Part shown: one piece after another, positions 15,027 to 25,500 of the stretch
Position numbering within the stretch: the first letter of the stretch is position 1
Layout: each line of letters starts with the position of its first letter
NCBI GenBank assembly: GCA_021818945.1
Contig: JAKASV010000004.1
Span: forward strand, 1-63,307
DNA length: 63,307 bases
DNA from: a bacterium
Lineage (GTDB): Bacteria; Babelota; Babeliae; Babelales; Vermiphilaceae
Direction of reading: 5' to 3'
Notes under the pieces: model-generated
Seen by the model: the letters and a program-made list of their open reading frames with translations, nothing else
Database searches by the model: none
Told to the model about the DNA's origin: nothing
Program-made: the position numbers and the translations under genes

Positions 15027-16748
15027 TTATTGATAAAAGCTTGAGCCGACTATGTAGGTTCCACCATTTTTTTTAACCTCTTCGATATAGGCTATCGATT
15101 TGAGTTTATCACGTGTATAGGAAATAAGTCCCGGTCCACGCGCAAGCGTATCATCAAGTAGTTTTATTATAGGTATACCACTTGCATCTTTCCATGAGGA
15201 AATATTCTTCCAAATAAGATCATAATCTATCCCAAACGCAAGACAAATACCATCAAGAGTAAATACAAAGATACTCAGATCTCCACGAACAAATCGCCCC
15301 TGTGGTTTTACAAATTCCGAAATTGCATCTTGAAGTTTTGACGCTGAACGAATATAATCTGCAGCATTTTTTGCTAATAATGTCATCGTTTCCAATTTAG
15401 TGGATGGATATAAGCCACAGCCGATCACATATTTTCCCGTACCAAGATCAACCAACTCTACATAGTTTGATTTGAAAGAATTTTTTAATTTGTAATCTAT
15501 CCAACCGCCACCATCTTTAGCTTTTTGTATGAGATCTCGTACGAAGAATCTGCCATCTTCATCTCTGTCATCCCACATTTTTTGGCCCACGTATTCTTGA
15601 TTACTCCCTTCTGCTATACACATTCCTTTCAGATCAAAAACATAGAGATACAAATCCCCATAGCGAAATTCTTCATGATCAAGATTATTAAATTCAAGTG
15701 CAGCCTCAGATAATCCATGAGACTTCATAAAGACATAGCCTTTACGAACAAGGTCAACTACTGCATTTCGATCTGCATCAGGATAATAACCGCAGGCAAT
15801 AAAATACTCAGTACCTTTACTGTCTACTACTCGTTCTGCATAAGCTTTTTTTGGCGCACGCTTTGAAAAGTAATCAACCCAAACTCCACCCTTTGATTCT
15901 TTCAGCTTACTAACAATTGCGCGGTTAACATATGTACCACGCGAGTCCTTATAGTTCCATCCATTAGTGCCTATAAGGCCAGCCCTTTCTCCATGAGCTA
16001 CAACATCACCGCTAAAGGTCATAGCATACAAATATAAGTCTCCAGAAACAAATCGCCCTAGCGGATACCCAAAAAGTCCAAATGCTTCATTCTTTTGTTT
16101 CCCTTCTCCTATAACCTTGTTAAATAAGGAAACTCCTGCTTTAACAAGCCCAACAACAGCATCGTCTTTTGAAAATGGATAATAGCCACAGCCTATTGCA
16201 TAATCTTTACCGCCTTTAGTTATCATTTTGGTATACGTGACTTTAATAGCACCAAACCACTCATAGGTAATCCAACCTCCACCTTTTTTTGCGGTCTCTA
16301 TAATATTTTGCACTATAGGTGTACCAAAAGAATCTTTCTCATGGTAGAAATTCTGCCATACACGATCTTGATTTAATCCACTGGCAAAACAAGTTCCTTC
16401 CATGTCATAGACAAACACATAGAGTTCACCATGTAAATATTCTGGATTACTGCTAAAAGCATAAAATACTTTTTCGACAGATTTTGTCTTGTTAAAATAA
16501 GTACCAGCTTTATTGACAAGATCGATAACCTGTTTGCGTTTTGCTTCAATATTAAAATCATACCCAGTTGGCCTTTTGTCATCCGTACGAACAATAGCCG
16601 GCGTTTCTTTTTCGTCTTCAGGAATTTGATCTGCACCACCCTGTGCTTCTATAGGGGTTATTGGTGGAATTTTACGAACACGAGATTCTAGTAGACATGT
16701 TTGACTTATGATAGCTAGAAATATTAATAACTTCATATACCGCATCAT
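15027..16748 (-). CDS. Exported protein with four tandem Cache domains
   Basis: The 573-residue product has a signal peptide (about 1-21) and then four repeats of about 125 residues, roughly 65-190, 190-325, 325-450 and 450-573. Each repeat has a [GR]xLYxYVxxxxGxCxAxG core, a GG[GV]W[IV]xY segment and an IxCGxYP ending typical of sCache_2/Cache domains. Cache domains bind small ligands, such as amino acids or carboxylates, outside the cell, usually as sensor parts of chemoreceptors or kinases. Here there is no kinase, HAMP or methyl-accepting domain and no C-terminal helix. The protein is therefore a free ligand-binding array rather than a receptor. AAGGAAAAATT precedes tandem ATGs. Confidence 0.82.
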   Translation of the reverse strand: MMRYMKLLIFLAIISQTCLLESRVRKIPPITPIEAQGGADQIPEDEKETPAIVRTDDKRPTGYDFNIEAKRKQVIDLVNKAGTYFNKTKSVEKVFYAFSSNPEYLHGELYVFVYDMEGTCFASGLNQDRVWQNFYHEKDSFGTPIVQNIIETAKKGGGWITYEWFGAIKVTYTKMITKGGKDYAIGCGYYPFSKDDAVVGLVKAGVSLFNKVIGEGKQKNEAFGLFGYPLGRFVSGDLYLYAMTFSGDVVAHGERAGLIGTNGWNYKDSRGTYVNRAIVSKLKESKGGVWVDYFSKRAPKKAYAERVVDSKGTEYFIACGYYPDADRNAVVDLVRKGYVFMKSHGLSEAALEFNNLDHEEFRYGDLYLYVFDLKGMCIAEGSNQEYVGQKMWDDRDEDGRFFVRDLIQKAKDGGGWIDYKLKNSFKSNYVELVDLGTGKYVIGCGLYPSTKLETMTLLAKNAADYIRSASKLQDAISEFVKPQGRFVRGDLSIFVFTLDGICLAFGIDYDLIWKNISSWKDASGIPIIKLLDDTLARGPGLISYTRDKLKSIAYIEEVKKNGGTYIVGSSFYQ

Positions 16749-16778
16749 AATTTTTCCTTATGTATTAACAATTAAATT

Positions 16779-17468
16779 TTAGTCGCGCTTACGACCCGTT
16801 AAACTCAGGATATATAAAAAGAGGTTAATAAAATCAAGATATAGCGTCAGTGCCCCAAAAATGGCAATTTTTGATATGCCTTGCCCTTCGGCCAACATAA
16901 GCCTACCAATATATTTGATTCGCTGAGAATCATACGCAGTTAGAGCGGTAAATATGATGACTCCGACTGAAGACAATATGATATCGAACATGTCATTCTT
17001 AAAAAACAAATTAACAAGAAGACCGATCACTAAGCCTACGAGCGCCATAAGAGCTATATTACCTATGCTTGACAAGTCCGTTTTGGTGACATAACCATAG
17101 ATAGCCATAGCTGCAAACATAGCTGCAGAGACAAAAAACGCTATATAGATTGAATGAGTATCATATATTAAAAAAATAACAGAACTTGTAATACCCATCG
17201 ATATGGCATACAGAAAAAAAAGAAGTGCTGCAATAGAAGTATTTAATCGTGGCATTAAAAGTGTTATGAATACGACTAATATGAGTTGGGCAATCAGGAC
17301 AACCATAAAAATACCGGGGCTTGTCACTAAAGGTTTGTATAAGGTTGGGGTATGCGAAATATAGTAGGCTATAGCAGCTGTAATAACAAAAGCAACTGCC
17401 ATCAAGCCATACACTTTGTACATAAAGCCAGCTAACCGTTCTTGCAATGACTGCGTGGTATATTCCAC
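16779..17468 (-). CDS. Bax inhibitor-1 (YccA/BI-1) family membrane protein
   Basis: I chose a GTG start at 17468 (229 residues): AAGGAG lies 6-7 nt upstream and the protein then begins MEYTTQSLQERLAGFMYKVYG, as in BI-1 relatives. About seven transmembrane helices are visible. The conserved C-terminal part (FTALTAYDSQRIKYIGRL, ALTLYLDFINLFLYILSL) is the family signature. BI-1 proteins form pH-sensitive Ca2+ leak channels; bacterial YccA also modulates the FtsH protease. A soluble role in host cell death is not implied. The reading continues upstream in frame without ribosome binding site support. Confidence 0.92.
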   Translation of the reverse strand: MEYTTQSLQERLAGFMYKVYGLMAVAFVITAAIAYYISHTPTLYKPLVTSPGIFMVVLIAQLILVVFITLLMPRLNTSIAALLFFLYAISMGITSSVIFLIYDTHSIYIAFFVSAAMFAAMAIYGYVTKTDLSSIGNIALMALVGLVIGLLVNLFFKNDMFDIILSSVGVIIFTALTAYDSQRIKYIGRLMLAEGQGISKIAIFGALTLYLDFINLFLYILSLTGRKRD

Positions 17469-17677
17469 CGTTATCTCCTTTTTAAATACAAACCAATATA
17501 CTGTAACTATCAAATAGCCTAGTCGTGTTGTTTACATTACTGCAATAATTTAGTTGGCATTTATTTATTTCTTGCATACAATAGACTGGTTTAGTAAACA
17601 TAATAGTCAGGTACTTACCGATGCTACATAAATCTAGGATAAAAAGAACGTATATACTTTTATATAAAGGAACAGAT

Positions 17678-17998
17678 ATGGTTGTTACAATAACCAAGCA
17701 AAATTCCGATCAAGAAATCGCTCAATCAACTATCCCAGTTGTACTAAAAATTTACGCTAGTTGGTGCGGCCCATGCCAGCAAATGGCACCACTCTATGAC
17801 GAGCTCGCAAAAGAATTGGCAGGCACCTATAAATTTGCCCAATTGAACGTCGATGATGCACGAGAATTATCTATCCAATATGGAGTAACCTCCATTCCTA
17901 CCTTTGTATTTATCAAAAATAATGAAGTTGTAGGAAAAGAAGTTGGCTACATGGGCAAAGAAGAACTCAAGGCAGTTATTGAAGAACATCTGAAATAA
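17678..17998 (+). CDS. trxA: Thioredoxin
   Basis: The 106-residue thioredoxin has the classic active site ASWCGPCQQMAPLYDEL (about 27-43) and the cis-proline motif TSIPTFVFIKNNE. It reduces protein disulfides in the cytosol with electrons from thioredoxin reductase. I chose the ATG at 17678 because AAAGGAACAGAT lies just upstream and the length then matches the family exactly; the longer frame adds an unrelated basic extension. It is divergent from the BI-1 gene. Confidence 0.95.
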   Translation: MVVTITKQNSDQEIAQSTIPVVLKIYASWCGPCQQMAPLYDELAKELAGTYKFAQLNVDDARELSIQYGVTSIPTFVFIKNNEVVGKEVGYMGKEELKAVIEEHLK

Positions 17999-18012
17999 CC
18001 TATAAACTAACA

Positions 18013-18056
18013 AAAATATTGGGAGGCATCCATAAGAAACATGCCTCCCATATTTT
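18013..18056. terminator. Bidirectional terminator between trxA and cysS
   Basis: TGGGAGGCAT (18020-18029) pairs with ATGCCTCCCA (18041-18050). Flanking A-rich and T-rich tracts extend the stem and give a T-run on each strand, as fits convergent genes. Confidence 0.85.
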
Positions 18057-18094
18057 AATTATAGATTTTGCGCACACAAGATATTATATATCCC

Positions 18095-19438
18095 CTATCT
18101 CAATTTTTTATCCTGAACTTCGTAGCCAAGCTCACGCAACTGCTCACGAATCTTATCTGCACGACCCCAATCTTTAGAGGCACGAGCCTGTTCTCTTTTT
18201 TCTATCAGGTCTTGAATCTCGGGAGTAATGACAATTTCTGGTTCAGGCAAAAATTTACAAGAAAGTCCTACAACTTGTTGCAATAACAGTTTAACTTCGC
18301 ACAAAATTTCTCTATCATTTTTCACACTATCGAGTGATTCATAAAGAACGCCTAGCATGCCTGGGGTATTTAAATCATCGAGCAAAAATTCGATCATGTG
18401 CTTTGCTATATCTGACTTGATAGTATCAATACGTAAAGGCTCTTGATCATCACATGGCACTGAATCAAGAATTCGTGTCAAACGGGCGTAACTTTTTTGG
18501 GCTACTGTCATATCTTGAAAAGAAAAATCTAGCGGTGCCTTGTACTGGTGTGTTACAAAATAATAGCGAACAACCATAGGATCAAACTTTTTGAATATAT
18601 CTCGCAACGTAAAGAAGTTTCCAAGAGATTTTGACATCTTCTCATGGTTAATCATCACAAAACCATTATGCAGCCAGAATGTTGCAAATGGTTTATTGGT
18701 AAGAGCTTCTGTTTGAGCAATCTCATTCTCATGATGAGGGAAAATTAAATCAAGACCACCGGCATGGATATCAATTTGCGAGCCAAGAAATTTACTTGCC
18801 AATGCGGAGCATTCGATATGCCAGCCTGGTCGGCCATATCCCCATGGGCTTGACCAAAATTCACCTTCCGGTTCAGATTTCCAGAGAGCAAAATCTAGAG
18901 GATCTTCTTTTCTTTCGCTCACATCGACACGTGCTCCGGCGCGCAGATCTTCTAGTTTATGCTTGGATAGTTTTCCATACTGTGGAAACTCACGAATACT
19001 AAAATAAACATCTCCATTTGATTGATAGGCCTTGCCAGCCTGAATGAGTTTTACGATAAAATTAATAATCGCATCTATGTTATCGGTAACCAGAGGTTCA
19101 AAACTCGGTGGCAAACAGTTTAATGCAGCCATATCTTCATGAAAATTATCTATTACAGGTCCAGTCACATCGTGAAAGCGCATGCGATTGCCAAATAATT
19201 CTTGGGATTTTTTTAAAATTTTGTCATCAATATCAGTTAAATTACGACAATAGCGAACATCAAAGCCTATACACTTAAGAACACGATATAAGATATCAAA
19301 AGAAACATAACAACGACCATGTCCTACGTGAGCATTATCATAAGGTGTGATACCACACACATACATGCTCACCTTATGCTGTTCTAATGATCTAAATTCT
19401 TCTTTTTTACCCGTAAGAGTATTTGTTAATTTGAGCAT
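18095..19438 (-). CDS. cysS: Cysteinyl-tRNA synthetase
   Basis: The 447-residue class I synthetase charges tRNA-Cys. It has the HIGH-box variant HVGHGR (about 36-41) after the Zn-binding YVCGITPYD, the second zinc cluster in WHIECS...HAGGLDLIFPHHENE, and KMSKS (EKMSKSLGN). I chose the ATG at 19438 because the product then begins MLKLTNTLTGKKEEF like other CysRS; an in-frame ATG 57 bp upstream would add a non-conserved extension. The C-terminal anticodon-binding part is present (DWGRADKIREQLRELGYEVQD). Confidence 0.96.
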   Translation of the reverse strand: MLKLTNTLTGKKEEFRSLEQHKVSMYVCGITPYDNAHVGHGRCYVSFDILYRVLKCIGFDVRYCRNLTDIDDKILKKSQELFGNRMRFHDVTGPVIDNFHEDMAALNCLPPSFEPLVTDNIDAIINFIVKLIQAGKAYQSNGDVYFSIREFPQYGKLSKHKLEDLRAGARVDVSERKEDPLDFALWKSEPEGEFWSSPWGYGRPGWHIECSALASKFLGSQIDIHAGGLDLIFPHHENEIAQTEALTNKPFATFWLHNGFVMINHEKMSKSLGNFFTLRDIFKKFDPMVVRYYFVTHQYKAPLDFSFQDMTVAQKSYARLTRILDSVPCDDQEPLRIDTIKSDIAKHMIEFLLDDLNTPGMLGVLYESLDSVKNDREILCEVKLLLQQVVGLSCKFLPEPEIVITPEIQDLIEKREQARASKDWGRADKIREQLRELGYEVQDKKLR

Positions 19439-19659
19439 AGCAAAAACCTTTATACATAATTGCGGGACACTCTTATTCTGTGGATATTGTAACATGAAGC
19501 ATCGGGAATGAGAAAGATTCTTATGTTCAACAAACTAGAACACGGAATTCCTCTAGTCAATTATTAAAACATAGAGTATGATATCCGTATCGTCACCAAC
19601 GAATGAAAGCGAGAAGTTTTAGGCACGAGACACGAGACAAAAGCCCAGGAGAGCTTTGC

Positions 19660-22137
19660 ATGAAATCTTCAGTTAACATACGACATTGCACACGTGCAAT
19701 ATTGCAGATTTTATATTTCTCTATTCCTTTAACATTGGCTATCAGAACTATCGCTCAAGAAGATAGCAAAACTGATCTTCCTGATTCACGAGTATTACAG
19801 GAAAATCCAAAAATAATTAATGCAATTATTGTGCAAGGCAACAAACATGTTCCTTCTTCGGCGATTTTGCATCGTGTTCCTTTTAAACCTGGAGAGCCTT
19901 TCAACCCGATCAAAACTGGCCCTATGATCCGCAACATGTACAATGAACTTAAACGATTCAGAAATATCACGGTCAAAGGGAAAGAAGTAGATCAAGATCA
20001 TATTGATCTGTACATATTAGTTGAAGAAAAATGGCCTTTCAAAGAAGCACAATTTGTAGGTAATAATCAGGTCAGTGCATCAGATATTACAAAAAAGATA
20101 AATTTTACAGAAATACCTGCCATTGATAAGGATGAACTGTATAAGTATGCACGAATCATGCGGCAGCTTTATATTGAAAAAGGATTTCATCGTGTAGACA
20201 TTGACCCAGAACTGATTATCAATGATGATGGTACCGCTACTGCTACATTCCGTTTTAAAGAATATAAAAAATCGACAATTAAACGTATCCTTTTTAAAGG
20301 CAACAAACATATTAGCAGCAAAAAACTTTTAAGTACGATAATGACACGTGAAGAATGGATTCTAAGTATTTTAGATAAAACAGGAACTTTTATTGCCGAT
20401 CGACTTGAAGCAGATCGGCATTTTCTAGAAATGCTTTACCAGAGCAACGGATTTTTAAATGCCAAAGTGATTGACATTGATGTTCAAACAGACCCTAAAT
20501 CTGGACAATTAACACTGGTATATGAAATTCAGGAAGGCGAAGAATATTTTATTAAAGAGATTAAAGCAACGGGCAATGATATCTTAACGGAAGAACAACT
20601 TCTGGCCGCCTTACCCATACGCCCCGGTCAAGTTTATTCTCGCGAACAAATTGCCAATAGTATACAAGCTCTTGAAATGATATGGGGAAATAGAGGGTAT
20701 GCATATGCACACATTGAACCATCGATTATACCTGATGATGACACAAAAACAGTAAGTCTCGCATTTAACTCCGATCTTGGCCAAAAAGTCAACCTCAATA
20801 AGATAACAATTAAGGGAAACAAAAAAACACGCGACAAGGTAATCAGACGAAACATTACCTTAGTAGAAGGCAATCCCATCACCAACTATGCTATGGAAGA
20901 CTCAAAAAATCGCATTGAGTCTCTGGGGTACTTTGACCAAAAAGAAGGTGTTAACTGGAAGATGACACGTTTATCTGAAGACATGGCTGACCTTGATCTT
21001 CTTCTCAAAGAAGCTCCAACTGGAAATGCTCATATCAAACTAGGTATTGGAGGACTTGAACGCGACATAAAGTCTCCTATTTCTGGGGTATCTGCAGAAG
21101 CAGCGATAGCTGACCGCAATCTATTTGGAAGCGGTATCCAACTTAACGCCTCTGCACGATTTAGCAAAGATGAACGATCGTTCTTATTCAGCTTAGCAGA
21201 TCCATGGCTCTTTGACAGGCCATTATTTGGAAAACTTGATATTTATTTAAGAAGCCTTGGTTATGATGAATTTCGTCATACACGCCCAATAAATGAGCGT
21301 GATGCCGGTGCTAACACTACCTTCGGGTTTGTTACTAATTTTCATCAACTAGGGCTCTTTAATGAAACGTTTATTCGTTTTAATTTGGGTATCGATAGTA
21401 TTCGATACGATCATCGTCCGATTGCTACAATAACGCAAAACGCCCAGGCTAACGTTGTCTATCAATCGATTTTAGATAAATTATTCTGTCCTGGCGAATA
21501 TCTGTGGCTCACCCTTAACCTTGGTCAGGATACAAAAAATCATCCTATGCATCCAAGCAGAGGTCATACCTGGCTATTTAAAGCACAACTTGCTGTACCA
21601 AGTTTTGGAAGTTGTTTGGCATTCCACAAATTTGAACTTGATTTCAACTGGTTCACACCGTTAATAAATGAATATGATCTTGTATTTCATCTTCATAGTT
21701 TTATAGGCTTTGTAAATAATTTCCATGGCCATTTGATTCCTTACCGTGAACTTTTTAATATCGGCGGTCCTGCAAGTGTTCGTGGTTTTCTCTTTGGACA
21801 GATAGGACCACAGTTTTTTGTTAATGGATATGGTGATCCTATCGGTGGCAGAAAATCATTTTTCTGGAATGCTGAACTTATTTTTCCTATTACCCCAGAC
21901 TTTAATATGAAAGGCGTATTCTTTTATGATGGAGGTACTGGCTGGGATAACCCTTATGTCAGCAATCTTTCAGAAAGATATGTCAGAAATAACTACTTCG
22001 ATTATCGGCAATCAGTAGGCCTGGGCGTGCGCATCTACAATCCAATGCCAGTACGAATTGACTGGGGCTTTAAACTTGATCCGCGAAAAGGAGAAACCCC
22101 TTACGAGGTACATTTTGGTATGGCCTATGATTGGTAA
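19660..22137 (+). CDS. bamA: Outer-membrane assembly factor BamA (Omp85)
   Basis: I chose the ATG at 19660 (825 residues) because AGGAG lies 8 nt upstream and a signal peptide (about 12-34, ending AQED) follows at once. Five POTRA domains (about 42-430) are recognisable from repeated strands such as IIVQGNKHVPSSAI, AQFVGNNQVSASDI and ILFKGNKHISSKKL. A 16-strand beta-barrel (about 470-825) carries the Omp85 VRGF motif (SVRGFLFGQ, about residue 706). BamA folds and inserts barrel proteins into the outer membrane, which shows that this organism has one. No skp/ompH or lpx genes are adjacent, unlike in proteobacteria. Confidence 0.95.
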   Translation: MKSSVNIRHCTRAILQILYFSIPLTLAIRTIAQEDSKTDLPDSRVLQENPKIINAIIVQGNKHVPSSAILHRVPFKPGEPFNPIKTGPMIRNMYNELKRFRNITVKGKEVDQDHIDLYILVEEKWPFKEAQFVGNNQVSASDITKKINFTEIPAIDKDELYKYARIMRQLYIEKGFHRVDIDPELIINDDGTATATFRFKEYKKSTIKRILFKGNKHISSKKLLSTIMTREEWILSILDKTGTFIADRLEADRHFLEMLYQSNGFLNAKVIDIDVQTDPKSGQLTLVYEIQEGEEYFIKEIKATGNDILTEEQLLAALPIRPGQVYSREQIANSIQALEMIWGNRGYAYAHIEPSIIPDDDTKTVSLAFNSDLGQKVNLNKITIKGNKKTRDKVIRRNITLVEGNPITNYAMEDSKNRIESLGYFDQKEGVNWKMTRLSEDMADLDLLLKEAPTGNAHIKLGIGGLERDIKSPISGVSAEAAIADRNLFGSGIQLNASARFSKDERSFLFSLADPWLFDRPLFGKLDIYLRSLGYDEFRHTRPINERDAGANTTFGFVTNFHQLGLFNETFIRFNLGIDSIRYDHRPIATITQNAQANVVYQSILDKLFCPGEYLWLTLNLGQDTKNHPMHPSRGHTWLFKAQLAVPSFGSCLAFHKFELDFNWFTPLINEYDLVFHLHSFIGFVNNFHGHLIPYRELFNIGGPASVRGFLFGQIGPQFFVNGYGDPIGGRKSFFWNAELIFPITPDFNMKGVFFYDGGTGWDNPYVSNLSERYVRNNYFDYRQSVGLGVRIYNPMPVRIDWGFKLDPRKGETPYEVHFGMAYDW

Positions 22138-22270
22138 CATATTGTCTCACTAAATTGCAATACTTACTCTTTTAGCAAGATTTGGCTGCAATCTGATCTA
22201 TCGCTTTTGCTCAATTGAGTATGATATACTCAAATTCATCGGTAGTACCATTTAATAAAAAGGAGTTCTT

Positions 22271-22489
22271 ATGAATTTTTTTCCTAGTCTTTCAGATACC
22301 GTCAAAGGGAATCTATTAATACTTGCAGGCATCATTTTATTGTTAAATGCATTGGGCATTACCTTACAAGTAATTGGCTATCTTACTCTTATCGTCTCGA
22401 TTTTCATGATAGTATATGGTTTTATTCAAGCTGGCTACTATGCAAAAATTATGGAATTGATCACAAAAAAACATGACACGCATGCCTAA
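22271..22489 (+). CDS. Small two-helix membrane protein
   Basis: The 72-residue product has two hydrophobic helices (about 15-31 and 34-56) and a charged tail (ITKKHDTHA). AAAAGGAGTTCTT is a strong ribosome binding site. An extended -10 (TGATATACT) lies about 45 bp upstream. No family recognised; size and hydrophobicity recall short bacterial membrane peptides of unknown role. Confidence 0.75.
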   Translation: MNFFPSLSDTVKGNLLILAGIILLLNALGITLQVIGYLTLIVSIFMIVYGFIQAGYYAKIMELITKKHDTHA

Positions 22490-22509
22490 AGTTTCAATCA
22501 TAAGAACAT

Positions 22510-22556
22510 ACAGACCGCTTATCTATGATTATTGAAAAAAAAGATACGCGATCTGT
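22510..22556. terminator. Hairpin at the 3' end of the MscS gene
   Basis: A 15-bp stem with one mismatch: 22510-22524 pairs with 22542-22556. It lies 7 bp past the stop of the minus-strand MscS gene and 20 bp past the small plus-strand gene. The T-run sits in the loop on the minus strand, so termination is plausible but not typical. Confidence 0.5.
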
Positions 22557-22562
22557 AGTTAT

Positions 22563-25500
22563 TTATTCATCTGATTGGCGATGATCAGGAAATTCTAGTG
22601 ATGCAGTTGATTGACCCGGTATATTACCAGGCACTACATTTGTTGCACTAATTGAAGATATTTTAATATTATTTTTACGTAAAGCTACCGCAATAGCCAT
22701 ACGAATATCACCAGCTATATCCCACATATCAAGTGTATAGCTAGAACTTAGAAATCCTCTAATTTGGAACACAAAACCATAGGCACCGAACCTATATAAG
22801 CGCACAATAGGGGCAGGACTCTTTAAGATATAAGGACTTGCAGCAAGAACTTCGTTACAAAGAGTTTTTACCTTGAGTGGATCTTCATTATAATCAACTG
22901 AAATAAATATGTCATCAAACGCAATAAACCCACGCCCATAGTTCCAATTGGAAAAGGAAGAACTCATAACTTTAGAATTTGGAACAATAATGGTCGCACT
23001 ATTGCGTCGACGCAAAATCACAGCTCGTGGCGTAATACGTCGGACAACACCACGTACGTCATCATCAAACCTAATGTAATCACCAATTTTAACAGGACGT
23101 TGGATAAGAATGATAAAATAAGAGATTAAATCGTAGGCAGGATCTTTAATGACCCAACCGACACCCAGTAATAAAGCTGCAACAAAATAGGAAATTTGCG
23201 CGCCAAGCCCAACTGATTGAATACCGAGAATAAATGCTATGATAATAATGCAATAACGAGTCAAACTTGATACTGCATTTTGAACTCCATGCTCCACCAA
23301 GAGCACATCAAAAATACGATGGAGCACAAAACGATCAAAAATATAGGCGATTAACAAGCCTCCAAGAATAAAGGCAATAATGTGCAAAATAGAGAATAGC
23401 GATATTGGATGTTCGCTGAGCTTCATCAAAATAGGCATTGTCAGCCAACTTTTAATATCTTCCCACCTGTTAATCTTTGCAAGAGCTTCTGGCCAATGCC
23501 ATAATTTGGCACCAATAATGAGCGCTAAAACAACAAAGGTAACCATGGTAGCAATAACAAAAATCCCATACCAGGTCTTTGCATAGGCAAAACGCTCTCG
23601 TATACTCTCTTCTTTGATACTAAAAAAGAATGAGGCTGAAACTCGTTTTAAGAAGTTATGCGCAATGAGTAAAGTCTGAACGAGAAGCGCGGTAGCACTA
23701 ATACGCACAAGAATTCGCAAAATATAACGTCCAAAACCCACATAAGGGTTACTCAGTACAATAAGTGTCACAACCACCAATAAGATAAAATTATAATAGG
23801 TATCTACCTGCTTGTAGACCCATTCTCCAAAGACTGTTTGTGTAGGTATTATGTTTAATATTTGGTCTTTTCCAAGCATAAGAATTAATGAAATCTGTAA
23901 GATGATAACATTGATTGCAAGCAATATTGTTGGCAACTCAGACTTAAGATAATTGACGAGTAAAAATGCTTCACGAAATAAAAAGATTCCGATTGTTGCA
24001 TACAATAGTATAGAAAAAATGAGGGCAAATCGGTGTCGAAATTCTTCACTAATCAGAATATAGTTGTGTCGTTCATTAAATAAAACTAAGTGCCGTACAA
24101 AACGATTGACCAAAAACAACCAATAGGGAATTGAAAGCAAATAAAAAAGAACATAAATATAGGGATCCGGTATAAAATACAGTTGCCCTATGATATAGAA
24201 AATCAACCATGGAACAATATAGACAAAATACCCTACAAAAAATTCGCTCAAGCAGGCACAAAGCAGGCTCACAATGCGTAGCCCCCTATAGGTTTTGCCA
24301 ACTCCAAGAAAACCCTGAGCTATTGATGGCAGATAGATTCGAAGCATAAAAAAGAATGCTATAAGCAGCAATAATTTAATAATAAAGAAAAGCCATGAAA
24401 GTGACGTATCAAAAATCGATATAACCGTCATGGCTAATGCTTTTAAGTTTACATGGGTCAAATAGGTTGTAGCATCGCGCACAAAACGCCCGAGATCAGT
24501 ACCAATATTTCGTACATCTTTTATTGTTATGGCATATTCAGAACGATACCACTTAATATTTTCAAGTTTATCTACAATAAAGTTTAACTGTAATAATTTG
24601 GCATTGAGCTTTGAGATTATATCATCATACACGCTGACTATTTCTTCGATAATTTTAATCTGTCTTTTTACGAGCGTTTGAGCCGAATGCAATAAATCAA
24701 GAACCCGTGCATATGAATTTGGATTATTTTTAAACGATGTATCTTTGAGCTTTTTTAGTTCCCGTTCGCGTACATGCAATGATTCAAGCGCTTTGCGTTG
24801 CGCATCAGCCATGCTGACAAAGCTTTTTCGTTTGCCTTCAGATTCAGAGCTTTTTGCTGCTGTCTCATCACGCATACCCGTATATTTTTTAATTTCTGCG
24901 ACAATTTCATGTTCAGATTTAAACTTACGCGATGTTGCGCGATAATATGATTCTTGAATATCTACCTGCAAAGCCTCTTGCGCATATTGTTCTTGTTCAA
25001 GAATTTTACGCGTTTCAAGCAAATCTTTTTCTCGCCGCGCGAGTAAAGATTGATCATTAACAAGACCAACCTCAAAAAGACCTATGTAACTTTCGACACT
25101 TTTACCTGGTTCAGTTTTCCATTCATTCAGATCTGCATTAAGAAACACATTATATCGTTTGCTGATTTCCTGCAATACAGCATCTTTAGTATCAAATTGA
25201 TCTATCTCTTTTTGAAGATTCGCTATAGTAGCATCTATCTGCTGTTTGCGTTTGATCAGGTCATCTCGGGCTACAAAAATGTCCAGTTCAGTTACCTTAA
25301 TTGATGATTCTTCTTTAGCTAAAATATTTTTGAGAATATCCAATTTGGCTTTGCTTACAATGATATTCATGCTTATTATAGCACGCCTGTTTTCTATATC
25401 TTTCAAATGCATCTCTTCAAGAATGGTTTTGTCATGATAGAATTTTTCTTCCATAATGAGCAGTTCACTTTTTTGACGTGCATTTAAACCGAAATATTCT

